A stretch of DNA of 64,000 nucleotides from the NCBI RefSeq assembly GCF_900184795.1, contig NZ_FXXN01000026.1, forward strand, positions 518,284 through 582,283. The letters are read 5' to 3'. The position numbers were made by a program, and so were the translations under genes. The stretch is from Magnetospirillum sp. 15-1. Its GTDB lineage: Bacteria; Pseudomonadota; Alphaproteobacteria; Rhodospirillales; Magnetospirillaceae. Under the pieces are notes generated by a model that was given only the letters and a program-made list of their open reading frames with translations, searched no databases and was not told the DNA's origin. Position 1 is the first letter of the stretch. Every line of letters begins with the position of its first letter. Below are positions 1-8,660 of this stretch, piece by piece.

Positions 1-475
1 GCGAGCGGCGCTCTTCCAGCACCACGTCCAGCTCGGTGCGGAAATTGGCCTCGTCCAGTACCAGATTGCGCATGCGGTCGGCTTCCATGCGCATCACCAG
101 CTCCAGCTTATCGGCGGCGACGTTCTGGTAATAGCCGGTATAATCCGACGAGGTGAAGGCGTTGTCGCGGCCGCCGTTGCGGGCCACGATCTTGGAGAAT
201 TCGCCGGGCGGAATGCTGGGCGTGCCCTTGAACATCAGGTGTTCCAGCAGATGGGCGAGGCCGCTCTTGCCCGGCTCCTCGTCGGCGGCGCCCACCTTGT
301 ACCAGACCATGTGGCTGACGATGGGCACCCGGTGGTTGGAGATCACCACCACCTGCATGCCGTTCTCCAGCGTGAAGGTCGCCGGATCGAAGACTCCAGC
401 CAGGGCCGGACGACCGGCGGGGACGACAGCCAACAGCGCACCCAGCAGCAGCGCGCACAAACGGATGGGGCTCAT
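1..475 (-). CDS. M16 family zinc metallopeptidase (N-terminal part, cut by window edge)
   Basis: The 158 visible codons start with a signal peptide (hydrophobic core at about residues 5-19, then an Ala-rich cleavage region near residue 26). An insulinase/processing-peptidase N-domain follows. The inverted zinc motif HLLEH lies at residues 75-79 and is followed by the usual MFKGT; a Glu pair at 154-155 is at the right distance for the third zinc ligand. An exported periplasmic peptidase is inferred. The gene is last in a minus-strand run ribF-ileS-lspA-DUF3035, where M16 genes are common in alphaproteobacteria. The C-terminal part lies left of base 1, so subfamily and completeness cannot be judged. 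Confidence 0.9.
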   Translation of the reverse strand, partial: MSPIRLCALLLGALLAVVPAGRPALAGVFDPATFTLENGMQVVVISNHRVPIVSHMVWYKVGAADEEPGKSGLAHLLEHLMFKGTPSIPPGEFSKIVARNGGRDNAFTSSDYTGYYQNVAADKLELVMRMEADRMRNLVLDEANFRTELDVVLEERRS

Positions 476-651
476 CGGGCCTCCTGAGAGCAGCTTCACC
501 GTGTCATCCCGAGCGATGCGGGGGACCTCCACATGGAGCGATGGAGCCAGGGGGGAACAGCCGGGGCGGAGAGCCATCGGAGCGACAGCCGAATCCCCCG
601 GAGTCGCGAGGCTGCGCGCTCATCGTGGCAGAATCAAGGCGGGAAAGGCGG

Positions 652-1245
652 CTAGTTGAAGATACCTTCAAGCCAGGCCTTCTTGCGGCGCTGGACCTGG
701 GGAGTCTCGCCATCGGACACCGACTTGCCGAGCGCCTGATTCTCGCGCAGGCGCTGGGTCTCCTTGGTGGCGTCGACGGTGGCGGCGCCCGGCGGCTCGG
801 CCTTGCGCCAGAACATGATGCGGTCCTGGAAGCTTCTGTCCGCATCGGCCAAGGCCTGATTTTCCTTGTTCACCAGGACGCGGATATCGGACTGGATGGA
901 ATCGGCGCCGACCCGCTTCATCATGGCGAGATCGCCGGAAGTGCGGCCGTCGGTCGAGATGGGAGTGCCGGAACGCCCGCCCACCAGAATCTGCCGGGCC
1001 TGGTCGCGCGTCGTACCTTCCTGCGGCCGGACGGCGCCCGGCTGCGGCGGCCGCAAGGTGAATTCCGGCGGCATGGAGAGCGGCGCCCGCTGCACCACCT
1101 GGAACTCGTCCGGCGGCGCCTTCTCGTAGCCAAGCGAGCGCTTGACGTCAGTACAGGCGGACAACACCACCGGCGCCAGCAGGGCGGCCATGGCCAGCAG
1201 GCGGGGGGCGATCAGACGGACGGTGGGGCGGCGGTTGGTCTTCAT
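652..1245 (-). CDS. DUF3035-type lipoprotein
   Basis: This is a 197-residue protein with a lipoprotein signal: a basic N-terminus (MKTNRR), a hydrophobic stretch and a lipobox ending LSAC at about residue 30. The mature part has a conserved run with PPEFTLRPP and later RSGTP, the pattern of the DUF3035 family that sits downstream of lspA in many alphaproteobacteria. The ATG at 1245 is chosen because it puts the signal peptide at the N-terminus; an in-frame start upstream would add about 30 residues inside lspA. It lies 4 bp after the lspA stop and is probably cotranscribed. The molecular function is not established; an outer-membrane location is inferred from the lipobox. Confidence 0.8.
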   Translation of the reverse strand: MKTNRRPTVRLIAPRLLAMAALLAPVVLSACTDVKRSLGYEKAPPDEFQVVQRAPLSMPPEFTLRPPQPGAVRPQEGTTRDQARQILVGGRSGTPISTDGRTSGDLAMMKRVGADSIQSDIRVLVNKENQALADADRSFQDRIMFWRKAEPPGAATVDATKETQRLRENQALGKSVSDGETPQVQRRKKAWLEGIFN

Positions 1246-1249
1246 GGCC

Positions 1250-1816
1250 CTAATTCTTAGACGAATCGCGGCTGGCAAACAAGGAGTCCACGACGAGAAA
1301 AACCGCTCCCACGGTAATGGCCGAATCCGCCACATTGAAGGCCGGCCAGTGATAGCCCATCAGGTGGACGTCGAGGAAGTCGGCCACCGCCCCGAAACGG
1401 GCCCGGTCGATGACGTTTCCCAAGGCGCCGCCGATGATTCCGCCCAGCGCCACCTGGACCAGCAGGGTCTCGGCCTTGGCCAGCCAGAAGGTCATGCCGG
1501 CGCAGATCACCATGGCGAGCGCCGAGAGAATCAGCGCGTTCCACTCGCCGCCGGTATTGCCGATGCCGAAGCTGACCCCCCGGTTCCAGGCCATCACCAG
1601 ATCGAAGAACGGCGCCAGTTCGATACGGGTGGCGGAGTGAAACGGCGTGCCGTCCACGCCTTCGGGCCGCATCACCTTCTCGACGATCCAGTATTTGGAC
1701 AACTGGTCGAGCCCGATGATCAGGGTCGCGACCGAGAGCCCGCGGGGCAGCGCGTTGGACAGAACCACCTCAGCCCGCCTCCACCGCGTCGGAGCACCGG
1801 TGGCAGACGCCTTCAT
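1250..1816 (-). CDS. lspA: lipoprotein signal peptidase II
   Basis: LspA is an inner-membrane aspartyl protease that removes signal peptides from diacylglyceryl-modified prolipoproteins. Four hydrophobic segments are visible. The catalytic aspartates lie in VADFLDV (Asp146) and NVADSAI (Asp164), and an N-x-G-x-SFG-type motif is near residue 78. At 188 residues it is slightly longer than usual. The first 20 or so residues overlap the 3' end of ileS by 47 bp, so a GTG at about codon 17 is an alternative start. The ileS-lspA order is typical of proteobacteria. The next gene encodes a lipoprotein, a natural substrate. Confidence 0.95.
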   Translation of the reverse strand: MKASATGAPTRWRRAEVVLSNALPRGLSVATLIIGLDQLSKYWIVEKVMRPEGVDGTPFHSATRIELAPFFDLVMAWNRGVSFGIGNTGGEWNALILSALAMVICAGMTFWLAKAETLLVQVALGGIIGGALGNVIDRARFGAVADFLDVHLMGYHWPAFNVADSAITVGAVFLVVDSLFASRDSSKN

Positions 1817-4616
1817 GCCCGGCGGTTCCCACCTCGTGCAGCACCTTCCAGCAGCGCTGGCATTTGGCGCCCTCGGCCGGATGGGGCGCCACCGACACGC
1901 CGGGCACGTCGGGAAGCTGGAACTCGCCCTCGGCGGGCAGGCCGTCGATCACCCGGATGCCCGAGGTGATGCAGATTTCCGCCATGTCGAGGCCGGTGAG
2001 CAGCTCGTGGATGTCCGAGGACACGGTCAGCAGCGGGCTGGCCTGAAGGCTCGAACCGATGCGCTTCTCGCGCCGTTCGATCTCCAGCGCGCCGGTGACC
2101 ACCTTGCGCACGTCGCGGACCCTGGCCCATTTGGCGGCCAGCGCCTCGTCCCGCCACGACGCGGGAATCTCGGGGAACAGTTCCAGATGGACCGAACCGT
2201 CCTCGGACGGATGCCGGGCCAGCCACGCCTGCTCGGCGGTGAAGCACAGGAAGGGGGCCAGCCACTTGGTCAGGGTATCGAGCACCATATCCATCACCGT
2301 CCGCGCCGCCCGGCGGCGCAGCGACGACGCGGCGTCGCAGTACAGCGCGTCCTTGCGGATGTCGAAGTAGAAGGCCGACAGGTCCACCGCGCAGAAATTG
2401 TGCAGCTCGGTGAACAGCCCGTGGAACTGGAAGCCGTCGCAGGCGCCCCGGAACTGCACGTCCAGTTCGGTCAGGCGATGCAGCACCCAGCGCTCCAGCT
2501 CGGGCATCTGCTCCACCGGCAGCTTCTCCGCCTCGGTGAAGCCGTCGAGCGCGCCCAGCAGGTAGCGCAGCGTGTTGCGCAAGCGGCGGTAGATATCCAC
2601 CTGGGTCTTGAGAATTTCCGGCCCGATGCGCAGGTCGTCGGAATAATCGGACCCCACCACCCACAGACGCAGGATGTCGGCGCCCATGGTACCCACCACT
2701 TCCTGCGGCGCCACCACGTTGCCCAGCGACTTGCTCATCTTGCGGCCGTCCTCGTCGAGGACGAAGCCGTGGGTCAGCACCGCGTCATAGGGCGCGCGGC
2801 CCCGCGTGCCGCAGGATTCCAGCAAGGAGGAATGGAACCAGCCGCGATGCTGGTCCGAGCCCTCGAGATAGAGCGAGGCGGGCCAGGACAGGCGCGGCCA
2901 TTCCTCGCCCTCCAGCACGAAGGCGTGGGTGCAGCCGGAATCGAACCACACGTCCAGGATGTCGGTGACCTTATCGTAATCCTCGGCCGCATACTCGTTG
3001 CCCAGGAAGCGTTCGGGCGGCGAGGTGAACCACGCGTCCGAGCCCTCGGCCTTGAAGGCCTCGACGATGCGGTCCATCACCGCCCGATCACGCAGCGGCT
3101 GACCTGTCTTCTTGTCCACGAACACGGTGATGGGCACGCCCCAGGCGCGCTGGCGCGACACGCACCAGTCGGGGCGGTTCTCCACCATGGAGCCGATGCG
3201 GTTGCGACCCTGGTCGGGGACGAAGCGGGTCTCGGCGATGGCCTGGAGCGCCTTGGCGCGCAGGCCCGTGCTCTCCATGGAGATGAACCATTGCGGCGTG
3301 TTGCGGAAGATCAGCGGCGCCTTGGAACGCCAGGAATGGGGGTACGAGTGCTCGACCTTGCCGTGGGCCAGCAGATTGCCGCAGGCGGTCATGGCCTCGA
3401 TCACCGGCTTGGCCACCGGCGAGTAGTACTTGCCGTTCTTGCCCTGGTTCAGCACGTCCATCCCGGCGAAGATCGCCACATGGGGGAAGTACTTGCCGTC
3501 GGGCTGCACGGTATCGGGAATGGCGATACCGTGTTCCTTGCCCAGATGCCAGTCGTCCTCGCCATGGCCCGGCGCGATGTGGACGAAGCCGGTGCCGGTA
3601 TCGGTGGTGACGAAGCCGCCGGCCAGCAGCGGCACCGGGAAGTCATAGCCGCCCGCCGCCTTCTCGTGGAACTTCAGCGGGTGATGGGCGACGGTGCCGG
3701 CCAGGGCGGCGCCCTTCAGGGTGTGCAGAATCTTGAAGACGCACTTGGCGTCCTTGGCCACCTGCTCCGCCAGATCGGCGCACAGCACCAGCTTCTCGCC
3801 GACCAGGGCCAGATCGGACTCGCTGCTTTCCACCTCGACCACCACATAGTCGAACTCGGCGCCATAGGCGATGGCGCGGTTGCCCGGCATGGTCCAGGGC
3901 GTGGTGGTCCAGATCACCACCTTGGCGCCCTCGATCTCCGGCAGGCTGGCGGTGACCACCGGGAACTTGACCCAGATGGTGACGGAAGTGTGGTCGTGGT
4001 ACTCCACCTCGGCCTCGGCCAGGGCGGTCTTTTCCACCACCGACCACAGCACCGGCTTGGCGCCCTTGTACAGCGAGCCGTCCAGCAGGAACTTGCCCAG
4101 CTCGGCGGCGATCACCGATTCGGCGTGGTTGGTCATGGTGGTGTAGGGATGGTCCCAGTCACCGGTGATGCCCAGACGCTTGAACTCTTCCTTCTGGATG
4201 CCGATCCACTTGGCGGCGAACTGGCGGCATTCCTCGCGGAAGGTGACGGTGTCGATCTCGTCCTTGTCCTTGCCGGCGTCCCGGTACTTCTCCTCGATCT
4301 TCCACTCGATGGGCAGGCCGTGGCAGTCCCAGCCGGGGACGTAATCGGCGTCCCGGCCCAGCATCTGCTGGGAACGGGTGATGACGTCCTTCAGAATCTT
4401 GTTCAGCGCGTGGCCGATGTGCAGGTTGCCGTTGGCGTAGGGCGGGCCGTCGTGAAGGATGAACTTCTCGCGCCCCTTGGAGGTGGCGCGCAGACGGCCG
4501 AACAGGTCGATCTTCTCCCAGCGGGCCAGCAGTTCGGGCTCCAGCTTGGGCAGCTCGCCCTTCATGGGGAAGTCGGTCTTGGGCAGGAAGACGGTGTTCT
4601 TGTAATCGACGCTCAT
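1770..4616 (-). CDS. ileS: isoleucyl-tRNA synthetase
   Basis: A class I aminoacyl-tRNA synthetase of 948 residues that charges tRNA-Ile in the cytoplasm. The HIGH signature is at residues 66-69 and KMSKS at about 625. The editing (CP1) domain lies between, with the typical TTPWTMPGN motif. The C-terminal zinc finger has two Cys pairs (CQRC and CHRC), as in the bacterial zinc-containing form. The length is normal. The ATG at 4616 lies 9 bp after the ribF stop. Its last 47 bp overlap the lspA reading frame. Confidence 0.98.
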   Translation of the reverse strand: MSVDYKNTVFLPKTDFPMKGELPKLEPELLARWEKIDLFGRLRATSKGREKFILHDGPPYANGNLHIGHALNKILKDVITRSQQMLGRDADYVPGWDCHGLPIEWKIEEKYRDAGKDKDEIDTVTFREECRQFAAKWIGIQKEEFKRLGITGDWDHPYTTMTNHAESVIAAELGKFLLDGSLYKGAKPVLWSVVEKTALAEAEVEYHDHTSVTIWVKFPVVTASLPEIEGAKVVIWTTTPWTMPGNRAIAYGAEFDYVVVEVESSESDLALVGEKLVLCADLAEQVAKDAKCVFKILHTLKGAALAGTVAHHPLKFHEKAAGGYDFPVPLLAGGFVTTDTGTGFVHIAPGHGEDDWHLGKEHGIAIPDTVQPDGKYFPHVAIFAGMDVLNQGKNGKYYSPVAKPVIEAMTACGNLLAHGKVEHSYPHSWRSKAPLIFRNTPQWFISMESTGLRAKALQAIAETRFVPDQGRNRIGSMVENRPDWCVSRQRAWGVPITVFVDKKTGQPLRDRAVMDRIVEAFKAEGSDAWFTSPPERFLGNEYAAEDYDKVTDILDVWFDSGCTHAFVLEGEEWPRLSWPASLYLEGSDQHRGWFHSSLLESCGTRGRAPYDAVLTHGFVLDEDGRKMSKSLGNVVAPQEVVGTMGADILRLWVVGSDYSDDLRIGPEILKTQVDIYRRLRNTLRYLLGALDGFTEAEKLPVEQMPELERWVLHRLTELDVQFRGACDGFQFHGLFTELHNFCAVDLSAFYFDIRKDALYCDAASSLRRRAARTVMDMVLDTLTKWLAPFLCFTAEQAWLARHPSEDGSVHLELFPEIPASWRDEALAAKWARVRDVRKVVTGALEIERREKRIGSSLQASPLLTVSSDIHELLTGLDMAEICITSGIRVIDGLPAEGEFQLPDVPGVSVAPHPAEGAKCQRCWKVLHEVGTAGHEGVCHRCSDAVEAG

Positions 4617-4625
4617 GACAGGCTC

Positions 4626-5615
4626 TCAAACGGCAGGGGCGACGGGCACCATGGGCCCGGCGGCGGCGGAAAATTTGCGGGCGGCCAGCAGGCGGCGGCC
4701 GGTCTCCACATCGGCGGTAATCTGGGTGGTCAGTTCGTCGAGCCCGCTGAAGCGGCGCTCGGGGCGGACATGCTCGACCAGCGCCACCCGCAGGTGGCGG
4801 CCGTAGAGGTCCTCGTTGACGTCCAGCAGGTGGACCTCCATCAGCTCGTCGGTCTTGTCGAAGGTGGGGCGGCGACCGAAATTGGCGACGCCGTCGTGCC
4901 ACACCGTCGCTCCGCCCTTGTCGATGCCGGCCCGCACCGCGTAGACGCCCATGGCCGGGCGCTGGTACTCGCCCAGCCGCAGATTGGCGGTGGGAAAGCC
5001 CAGCAGGCGGCCGCGGGCGTCGCCGTGCTCGACACGGCCCTCCACCTCCCAGTAATGGCCGAGCAGGCTGGCGGCGCAGTCGGGGCGGCCCGCTACCAGA
5101 TGGTCGCGCACGGCGGTGGAGGAATAGGTCTCGCCGCTGCCGGACATGGCCGGCGGCACCACGGTGACGCCGAACCCCGATTCCTCGCCGCATTTCTGCA
5201 GGAAGGCGCCGGTGCCGAGCCGGCCCTTACCGAACACGTAGTCGTAGCCCACCACCACGTGACTGGCCTTGAGGCAGCCGACCAGCACGTCGCCGACGAA
5301 TTCCAGCGCCGTCATGGCGGAAAAATCGCGGTCGAAATGCTGCTGATACAGGAAATCGGTCCCCAGCGCCTCGATCAGGCGGGCCTTGACGCGGAAGGGA
5401 GTCAGGCGGAACGGCGGCTGGTCGGGATTGAACAGCGAGCGCGGATGGGGCTCGAAGGTCATCACCGCATGGGCCACGCCCAGGTCGCGGGCGATGCGGC
5501 GCGCGGTCAGGATCACCGACTGATGGCCGAGATGGACGCCGTCGAAATTGCCCAGCGCCACCACGCAACCGCGGTGGTCGGGGGAAAGCTCGCCGCAATG
5601 CCGGATCAGGCGCAT
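4626..5615 (-). CDS. ribF: bifunctional riboflavin kinase / FAD synthetase
   Basis: RibF makes FMN from riboflavin and then FAD. The protein has 329 residues. The N-terminal adenylyltransferase domain carries GNFDGVHLGHQ; the second flavokinase domain carries GFPTANL and later VHLLD. The ATG at 5615 gives the usual N-terminus (MRLIRH); an upstream in-frame ATG at 5681 would add 22 residues with no family support. ribF directly upstream of ileS is a common proteobacterial order. It is first in the minus-strand operon, so the promoter should lie in 5616-5860. Confidence 0.96.
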   Translation of the reverse strand: MRLIRHCGELSPDHRGCVVALGNFDGVHLGHQSVILTARRIARDLGVAHAVMTFEPHPRSLFNPDQPPFRLTPFRVKARLIEALGTDFLYQQHFDRDFSAMTALEFVGDVLVGCLKASHVVVGYDYVFGKGRLGTGAFLQKCGEESGFGVTVVPPAMSGSGETYSSTAVRDHLVAGRPDCAASLLGHYWEVEGRVEHGDARGRLLGFPTANLRLGEYQRPAMGVYAVRAGIDKGGATVWHDGVANFGRRPTFDKTDELMEVHLLDVNEDLYGRHLRVALVEHVRPERRFSGLDELTTQITADVETGRRLLAARKFSAAAGPMVPVAPAV

Positions 5616-5686
5616 CTTAAGGACAGGACCCCAGGGGAAAACCAAGGGCCAAGGGGTAGTGCAAAAGGCCTCGAAGCGCAAGACTT

Positions 5687-5712
5687 CCCCCTCTCCCGGC
5701 CGGGAGAGGGGG
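5687..5712. repeat. perfect 26-bp palindrome in the ribF upstream region
   Basis: The arm ccccctctcccgg at 5687-5699 is followed at once by its exact reverse complement at 5700-5712, with no spacer. It lies between ribF and the MaoC gene. It could be a terminator-type hairpin or a REP-like repeat. No T-tract flanks it on either strand. Confidence 0.7.
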
Positions 5713-5822
5713 ATGCGACTTCAAATCGGCGGATCAATGAATTGCTCCGCCCAGAGCCTCAGTCGCCGGCGCCACGCTTGGCTTTCGCCGCATAAGCGGC
5801 GGCGGCCCTTGGCCTTGCCTCC

Positions 5823-5853
5823 GCCGCCCTGAACCTGCGCGGTTCAGGGCGGC
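5823..5853 (-). terminator. 12-bp stem-loop just after the MaoC gene
   Basis: The stem gccgccctgaac (5823-5834) pairs perfectly with 5842-5853 around a 7-nt loop. It begins 8 bp past the stop codon of the minus-strand MaoC gene, so transcription termination is the simplest role. No U-tract follows, so the efficiency is uncertain. Confidence 0.5.
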
Positions 5854-5860
5854 GTCGGAA

Positions 5861-6295
5861 TCAGCCCTTGGACGGAACCATCAGGGTGGCTTCGCCATCC
5901 ATGACGATCTTGCCGGCCACCGAGCAGGTGGTCTTGAAGGTGGCGAACTTCTTTTCCGGGGTCAGCGCGGTGACCTCGACCCGGGCGGTGACGGTGTCGC
6001 CGATACGCACCGGAGCCTTGAACTTCAGCAACTGCGAGACGTAGATGCAGCCCGGGCCGGGCAGCTTGGTGCCGAACACGGTGGAGACGAAAGCCGCCGA
6101 CAGCATGCCGTGGGCGATGCGGCCCTTGAACATGGTCTGGCTGGCGAATTCCTCGTTGATGTGAACCGGGTTGAAGTCGCCCGACACGCCGGCGAAGGCG
6201 ACGATGTCGGCCTCGGTGACGGTCTTGGCGAAGATGGCCGACTGACCGACCGACAGTTCCTCGAAATACATTCCGTTCAGCGACTCGCCGCTCAT
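5861..6295 (-). CDS. MaoC-family (R)-specific enoyl-CoA hydratase, PhaJ-like
   Basis: A 144-residue single hot-dog domain protein. The hydratase-2 motif is clear: GDFNPVHINEEFA with Asp40 and His45 as the predicted catalytic pair, followed by AHGML. This family hydrates trans-2-enoyl-CoA to (R)-3-hydroxyacyl-CoA, which can feed polyhydroxyalkanoate synthesis; a PHA synthase is encoded at 51146-52942. The ATG at 6295 gives the normal family start. It appears monocistronic, with a stem-loop after the stop. Related MaoC enzymes have other substrates, so the PHA role is inference. Confidence 0.88.
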   Translation of the reverse strand: MSGESLNGMYFEELSVGQSAIFAKTVTEADIVAFAGVSGDFNPVHINEEFASQTMFKGRIAHGMLSAAFVSTVFGTKLPGPGCIYVSQLLKFKAPVRIGDTVTARVEVTALTPEKKFATFKTTCSVAGKIVMDGEATLMVPSKG

Positions 6296-6463
6296 CCTTC
6301 GTCTCCATATTTATGGTTGTTGCTGCGACGCAGCGCAAAGCGCGGGCGGAGTATAGACGGACGGGGGGTGATCCTCAACCGACGCTTTGGAGCGGTTCAA
6401 GCCTTGCCTTGGCGGCCGGGCTGTGGCCGAATGCCCGCCTTGCAACTGCAATGCGTGCCGCCC

Positions 6464-6739
6464 GTGAAATACCGCCTCGCCCTTTTGCTGCCGCTGCTGC
6501 TCGGCGCCTGCGCCGCCGGCAATCCCTGGGTCCACCCGCAATTGCCCAAGGACCAGTGGAGCCGCGACTATTCCGCCTGCCGCCGCTCCGCCGACCGGGA
6601 TTCCGGCTACCGCGACGACGGCCGCGACACCTACAGCCCGACGCGCGATTACGAGCGCGCCCAGGCCAAGCGCATCTACGATGCCGAGCTCAATGCCTGC
6701 ATGCGCGGGCTGGGCTATTTCCCCGCCCCCAAGAAGTGA
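6464..6739 (+). CDS. small lipoprotein of unknown function
   Basis: With the GTG at 6464 this is a 91-residue protein starting MKYRLALLLPLLLGAC, a textbook lipoprotein signal with lipobox LGAC. An in-frame ATG at 6431 would add 11 residues before the basic N-region and is less likely. The mature part is rich in Asp, Arg and Tyr and has two further cysteines (SACRRS and NACMRG), which may form a disulfide. No family is recognised. The next exported protein begins 2 bp after the stop, so the two probably form an operon. Confidence 0.72.
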   Translation: MKYRLALLLPLLLGACAAGNPWVHPQLPKDQWSRDYSACRRSADRDSGYRDDGRDTYSPTRDYERAQAKRIYDAELNACMRGLGYFPAPKK

Positions 6740-6741
6740 GG

Positions 6742-7209
6742 ATGCCCGCCATGCGCCGCGCCGCCCTGGCCGCCTGCTGCCTGTTCGCCGTCGTTTCCGT
6801 CATGGGGCCAGCCCTGGCCCAGGAGCTTCCCAAGGGCCCCAAGGCCCCGCCGCCCGAGCCGCTGCCCGACGCCACCTGCGACACCGCCAAGGCCGATTCC
6901 GGCGACTGGCTGGTGGGCCGCTGGGTGGCGCCCTATTCCAGGTGGGAGTTCAAGCGCGAGGGCCAGGGGCTGGTGTGGAAGCTGGAGCAGAAGCCCGACA
7001 TCAACCGCGACCTCGGCTACAAGCAGGGAACGGTCATCGAGGGCCAGGTGGCGAGCGTCAGCCCCTGCACCATGAATCTGGTGGCCACCGAGAACGGCGA
7101 GACCGCCTTCGCCTTCGAGGGCGTGCGCACCGAGGACGGCAAGATCTACGGCTACGCCACCAACAAGGCCGGCCAGAACGCTCGCTGGACCCTCAGACGG
7201 GAACGCTGA
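6742..7209 (+). CDS. exported protein of unknown function
   Basis: A 155-residue protein with a cleavable signal peptide (MPAMRRAALAACCLFAV, with a likely cut after ALA-Q at about residue 28). The mature domain begins with a Pro-rich stretch, then TCDTAKADSGDWLVGRW and an alternating, probably beta-rich pattern ending WTLRRER. It resembles lipocalin-like or periplasmic beta-barrel folds only in pattern; no family can be named. ATGs at 6742 and 6751 are both possible. The 3' end overlaps the convergent thioesterase gene by 17 bp. Confidence 0.75.
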   Translation: MPAMRRAALAACCLFAVVSVMGPALAQELPKGPKAPPPEPLPDATCDTAKADSGDWLVGRWVAPYSRWEFKREGQGLVWKLEQKPDINRDLGYKQGTVIEGQVASVSPCTMNLVATENGETAFAFEGVRTEDGKIYGYATNKAGQNARWTLRRER

Positions 7210-7666
7210 TTCCCCTCACCTCCAGCCGGGACCGCAGGTCGTCGGTGAGCGGCGTCGACCGCCGCGTCGCCTCGTCGGCCAGCACCAGCACCGAATCGGC
7301 GATGGCGACGCAACGGTCCTCCACGAACACCCCCTGACCCAGGTGGAACGAGGTGCGGCCGATCCTGGTCACGCCGGTGCCGATGCGCACCTCGCCCGGC
7401 CAGTGGATTTCGCCGATGAAGTCCAGCACCAGCCGGGCGATGACGATGAAGGTGCCGGGCGGCGTCAGCGGCCGGCCCGGCTCCAGCAGGAGCTGCGTGC
7501 GGCCGGTCTCGCAGAACACCGAGAACGCCACGTTGTTGATGTGCCCCTGCTTGTCGGTATCGCAATAACGCAACGTCTCGCGCGACCAATGGGGATAGAT
7601 GGCGGGGTCCTTCAGGTCGGGCTTGGCGGCATGGGGCATGTGGTCGTCTCTCATCGGTTTTCTCAA
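7193..7666 (-). CDS. acyl-CoA thioesterase, hot-dog 4HBT/YbgC type
   Basis: A 157-residue hot-dog fold protein with the family signature RYCDTDKQGHINNVAF, in which the second Asp (about residue 38) is the expected catalytic residue. Such enzymes hydrolyse acyl-CoA thioesters. Three Met codons (7666, 7654, 7639) could start it; the first overlaps the stop of the upstream EamA gene (shared bases 7663-7666), which suggests translational coupling. The substrate cannot be told from sequence. Confidence 0.85.
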   Translation of the reverse strand: MRKPMRDDHMPHAAKPDLKDPAIYPHWSRETLRYCDTDKQGHINNVAFSVFCETGRTQLLLEPGRPLTPPGTFIVIARLVLDFIGEIHWPGEVRIGTGVTRIGRTSFHLGQGVFVEDRCVAIADSVLVLADEATRRSTPLTDDLRSRLEVRGISVPV

Positions 7667-8568
7667 GCGGGGCAGGTCCGCCGCCGCGACGGCAGCATGG
7701 AGAATATCACGGCGGCGATCACCACGGCACCGCCTCCCATCTGCGCCGGATTGGGCGGGCTGCCGCCCAGGGTGGCGATGGTGGCGGCGAAGACCGGCAC
7801 CAGGTTGAGGAACAGGGCGGTGCGCCCGGCTCCCATGCGGGTGATGGCCATGCTCCAGAACAGGTAGGCCAGCACCGAACCGGTCACCGCCATCAGCAGC
7901 AGCGCCGCCCCCGCCTTGGGGCCGGGCACGGAAAACGCCGAGCCGCTGGCCGCCGCCGCCGCCGCCAGAACCAGGGCGCCGGCCGCCATCATCACCGTGG
8001 TGTTGGCCAGTTGCGGGCCGGGCGGCATCAGCTTGCGGGCCAGAACGTTATAGGCGGCCCAGGCCAGATTGGCGCCCAGCATCTCCACGTCGCCCAATCC
8101 GAACTCCATGCCCTCTCCCACACGGCCGCCCAGGATGACCATGGACACCCCGGCCAGGGCTACCGGAATGGCGGCGATCTGCCGGCCAGGCAATTGCTCG
8201 CGCAGGGTCAGCGCCGCCAGCAGGGCGGTCAGCAGCGGATTGGTCGCCATGATCAGGGCGCCGTTGACCGCCGAAGTGGTGCGCATGGCGTCGAAGAACA
8301 GCAGATTGAAGCCGGCGATGCCGACGACACCCACCAGGGCCAGCCGGCCGCCGTGACGGCGGGCAACTGCCAGCATGGCGGTGAATTCACCGCGCCAGAC
8401 CACCAGCACCGCCATGATCAGCGCCGCCAGCACGAAGCGTCCGGCCGCGGCGGTCATGGGGGCCATATCGGCCAGCACCGGGCCGGCCAGGTTGAAATTA
8501 GCCCCCCAGAACAGGGCGGACAAAGCGGCAAGGGCGTAAATCGCGGTCGGGCCCATCTGAGCCTCCAT
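7663..8568 (-). CDS. EamA/DMT-family membrane transporter
   Basis: A 301-residue membrane protein with about ten hydrophobic segments in two repeats, each like EamA (for example ALFWGANFNLAGPVLADM near the start, and a second half beginning LAWAAYNVLARKLMPPGP). The drug/metabolite transporter superfamily exports metabolites or amino acids; the substrate is unknown. It is divergent from a LysR regulator at 8661, which is a likely regulator, and shares 4 bp with the downstream thioesterase gene. Confidence 0.88.
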   Translation of the reverse strand: MEAQMGPTAIYALAALSALFWGANFNLAGPVLADMAPMTAAAGRFVLAALIMAVLVVWRGEFTAMLAVARRHGGRLALVGVVGIAGFNLLFFDAMRTTSAVNGALIMATNPLLTALLAALTLREQLPGRQIAAIPVALAGVSMVILGGRVGEGMEFGLGDVEMLGANLAWAAYNVLARKLMPPGPQLANTTVMMAAGALVLAAAAAASGSAFSVPGPKAGAALLLMAVTGSVLAYLFWSMAITRMGAGRTALFLNLVPVFAATIATLGGSPPNPAQMGGGAVVIAAVIFSMLPSRRRTCPA

Positions 8569-8660
8569 TGAGGTGGACTAATCCATGCACCGACGATACG
8601 CTTTGGAAACTCTTGACCTCAAACGATCTTTTCTCGCCCGTGGGTTAAGGAAATCTAATC

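Noticed and set aside
1647..5795. Very long plus-strand open frame (1382 codons) opposite ileS and ribF
   Set aside because: Composition-driven antisense frame with low-complexity His/Gly/Gln/Arg-rich translation; the minus strand has clear ileS and ribF motifs.
5720..5822. Ala/Lys-rich minus-strand frame after the MaoC gene, like a phasin tail
   Set aside because: Only about 20 codons before a stop, no start or ribosome binding site, and it lies beyond a stem-loop.
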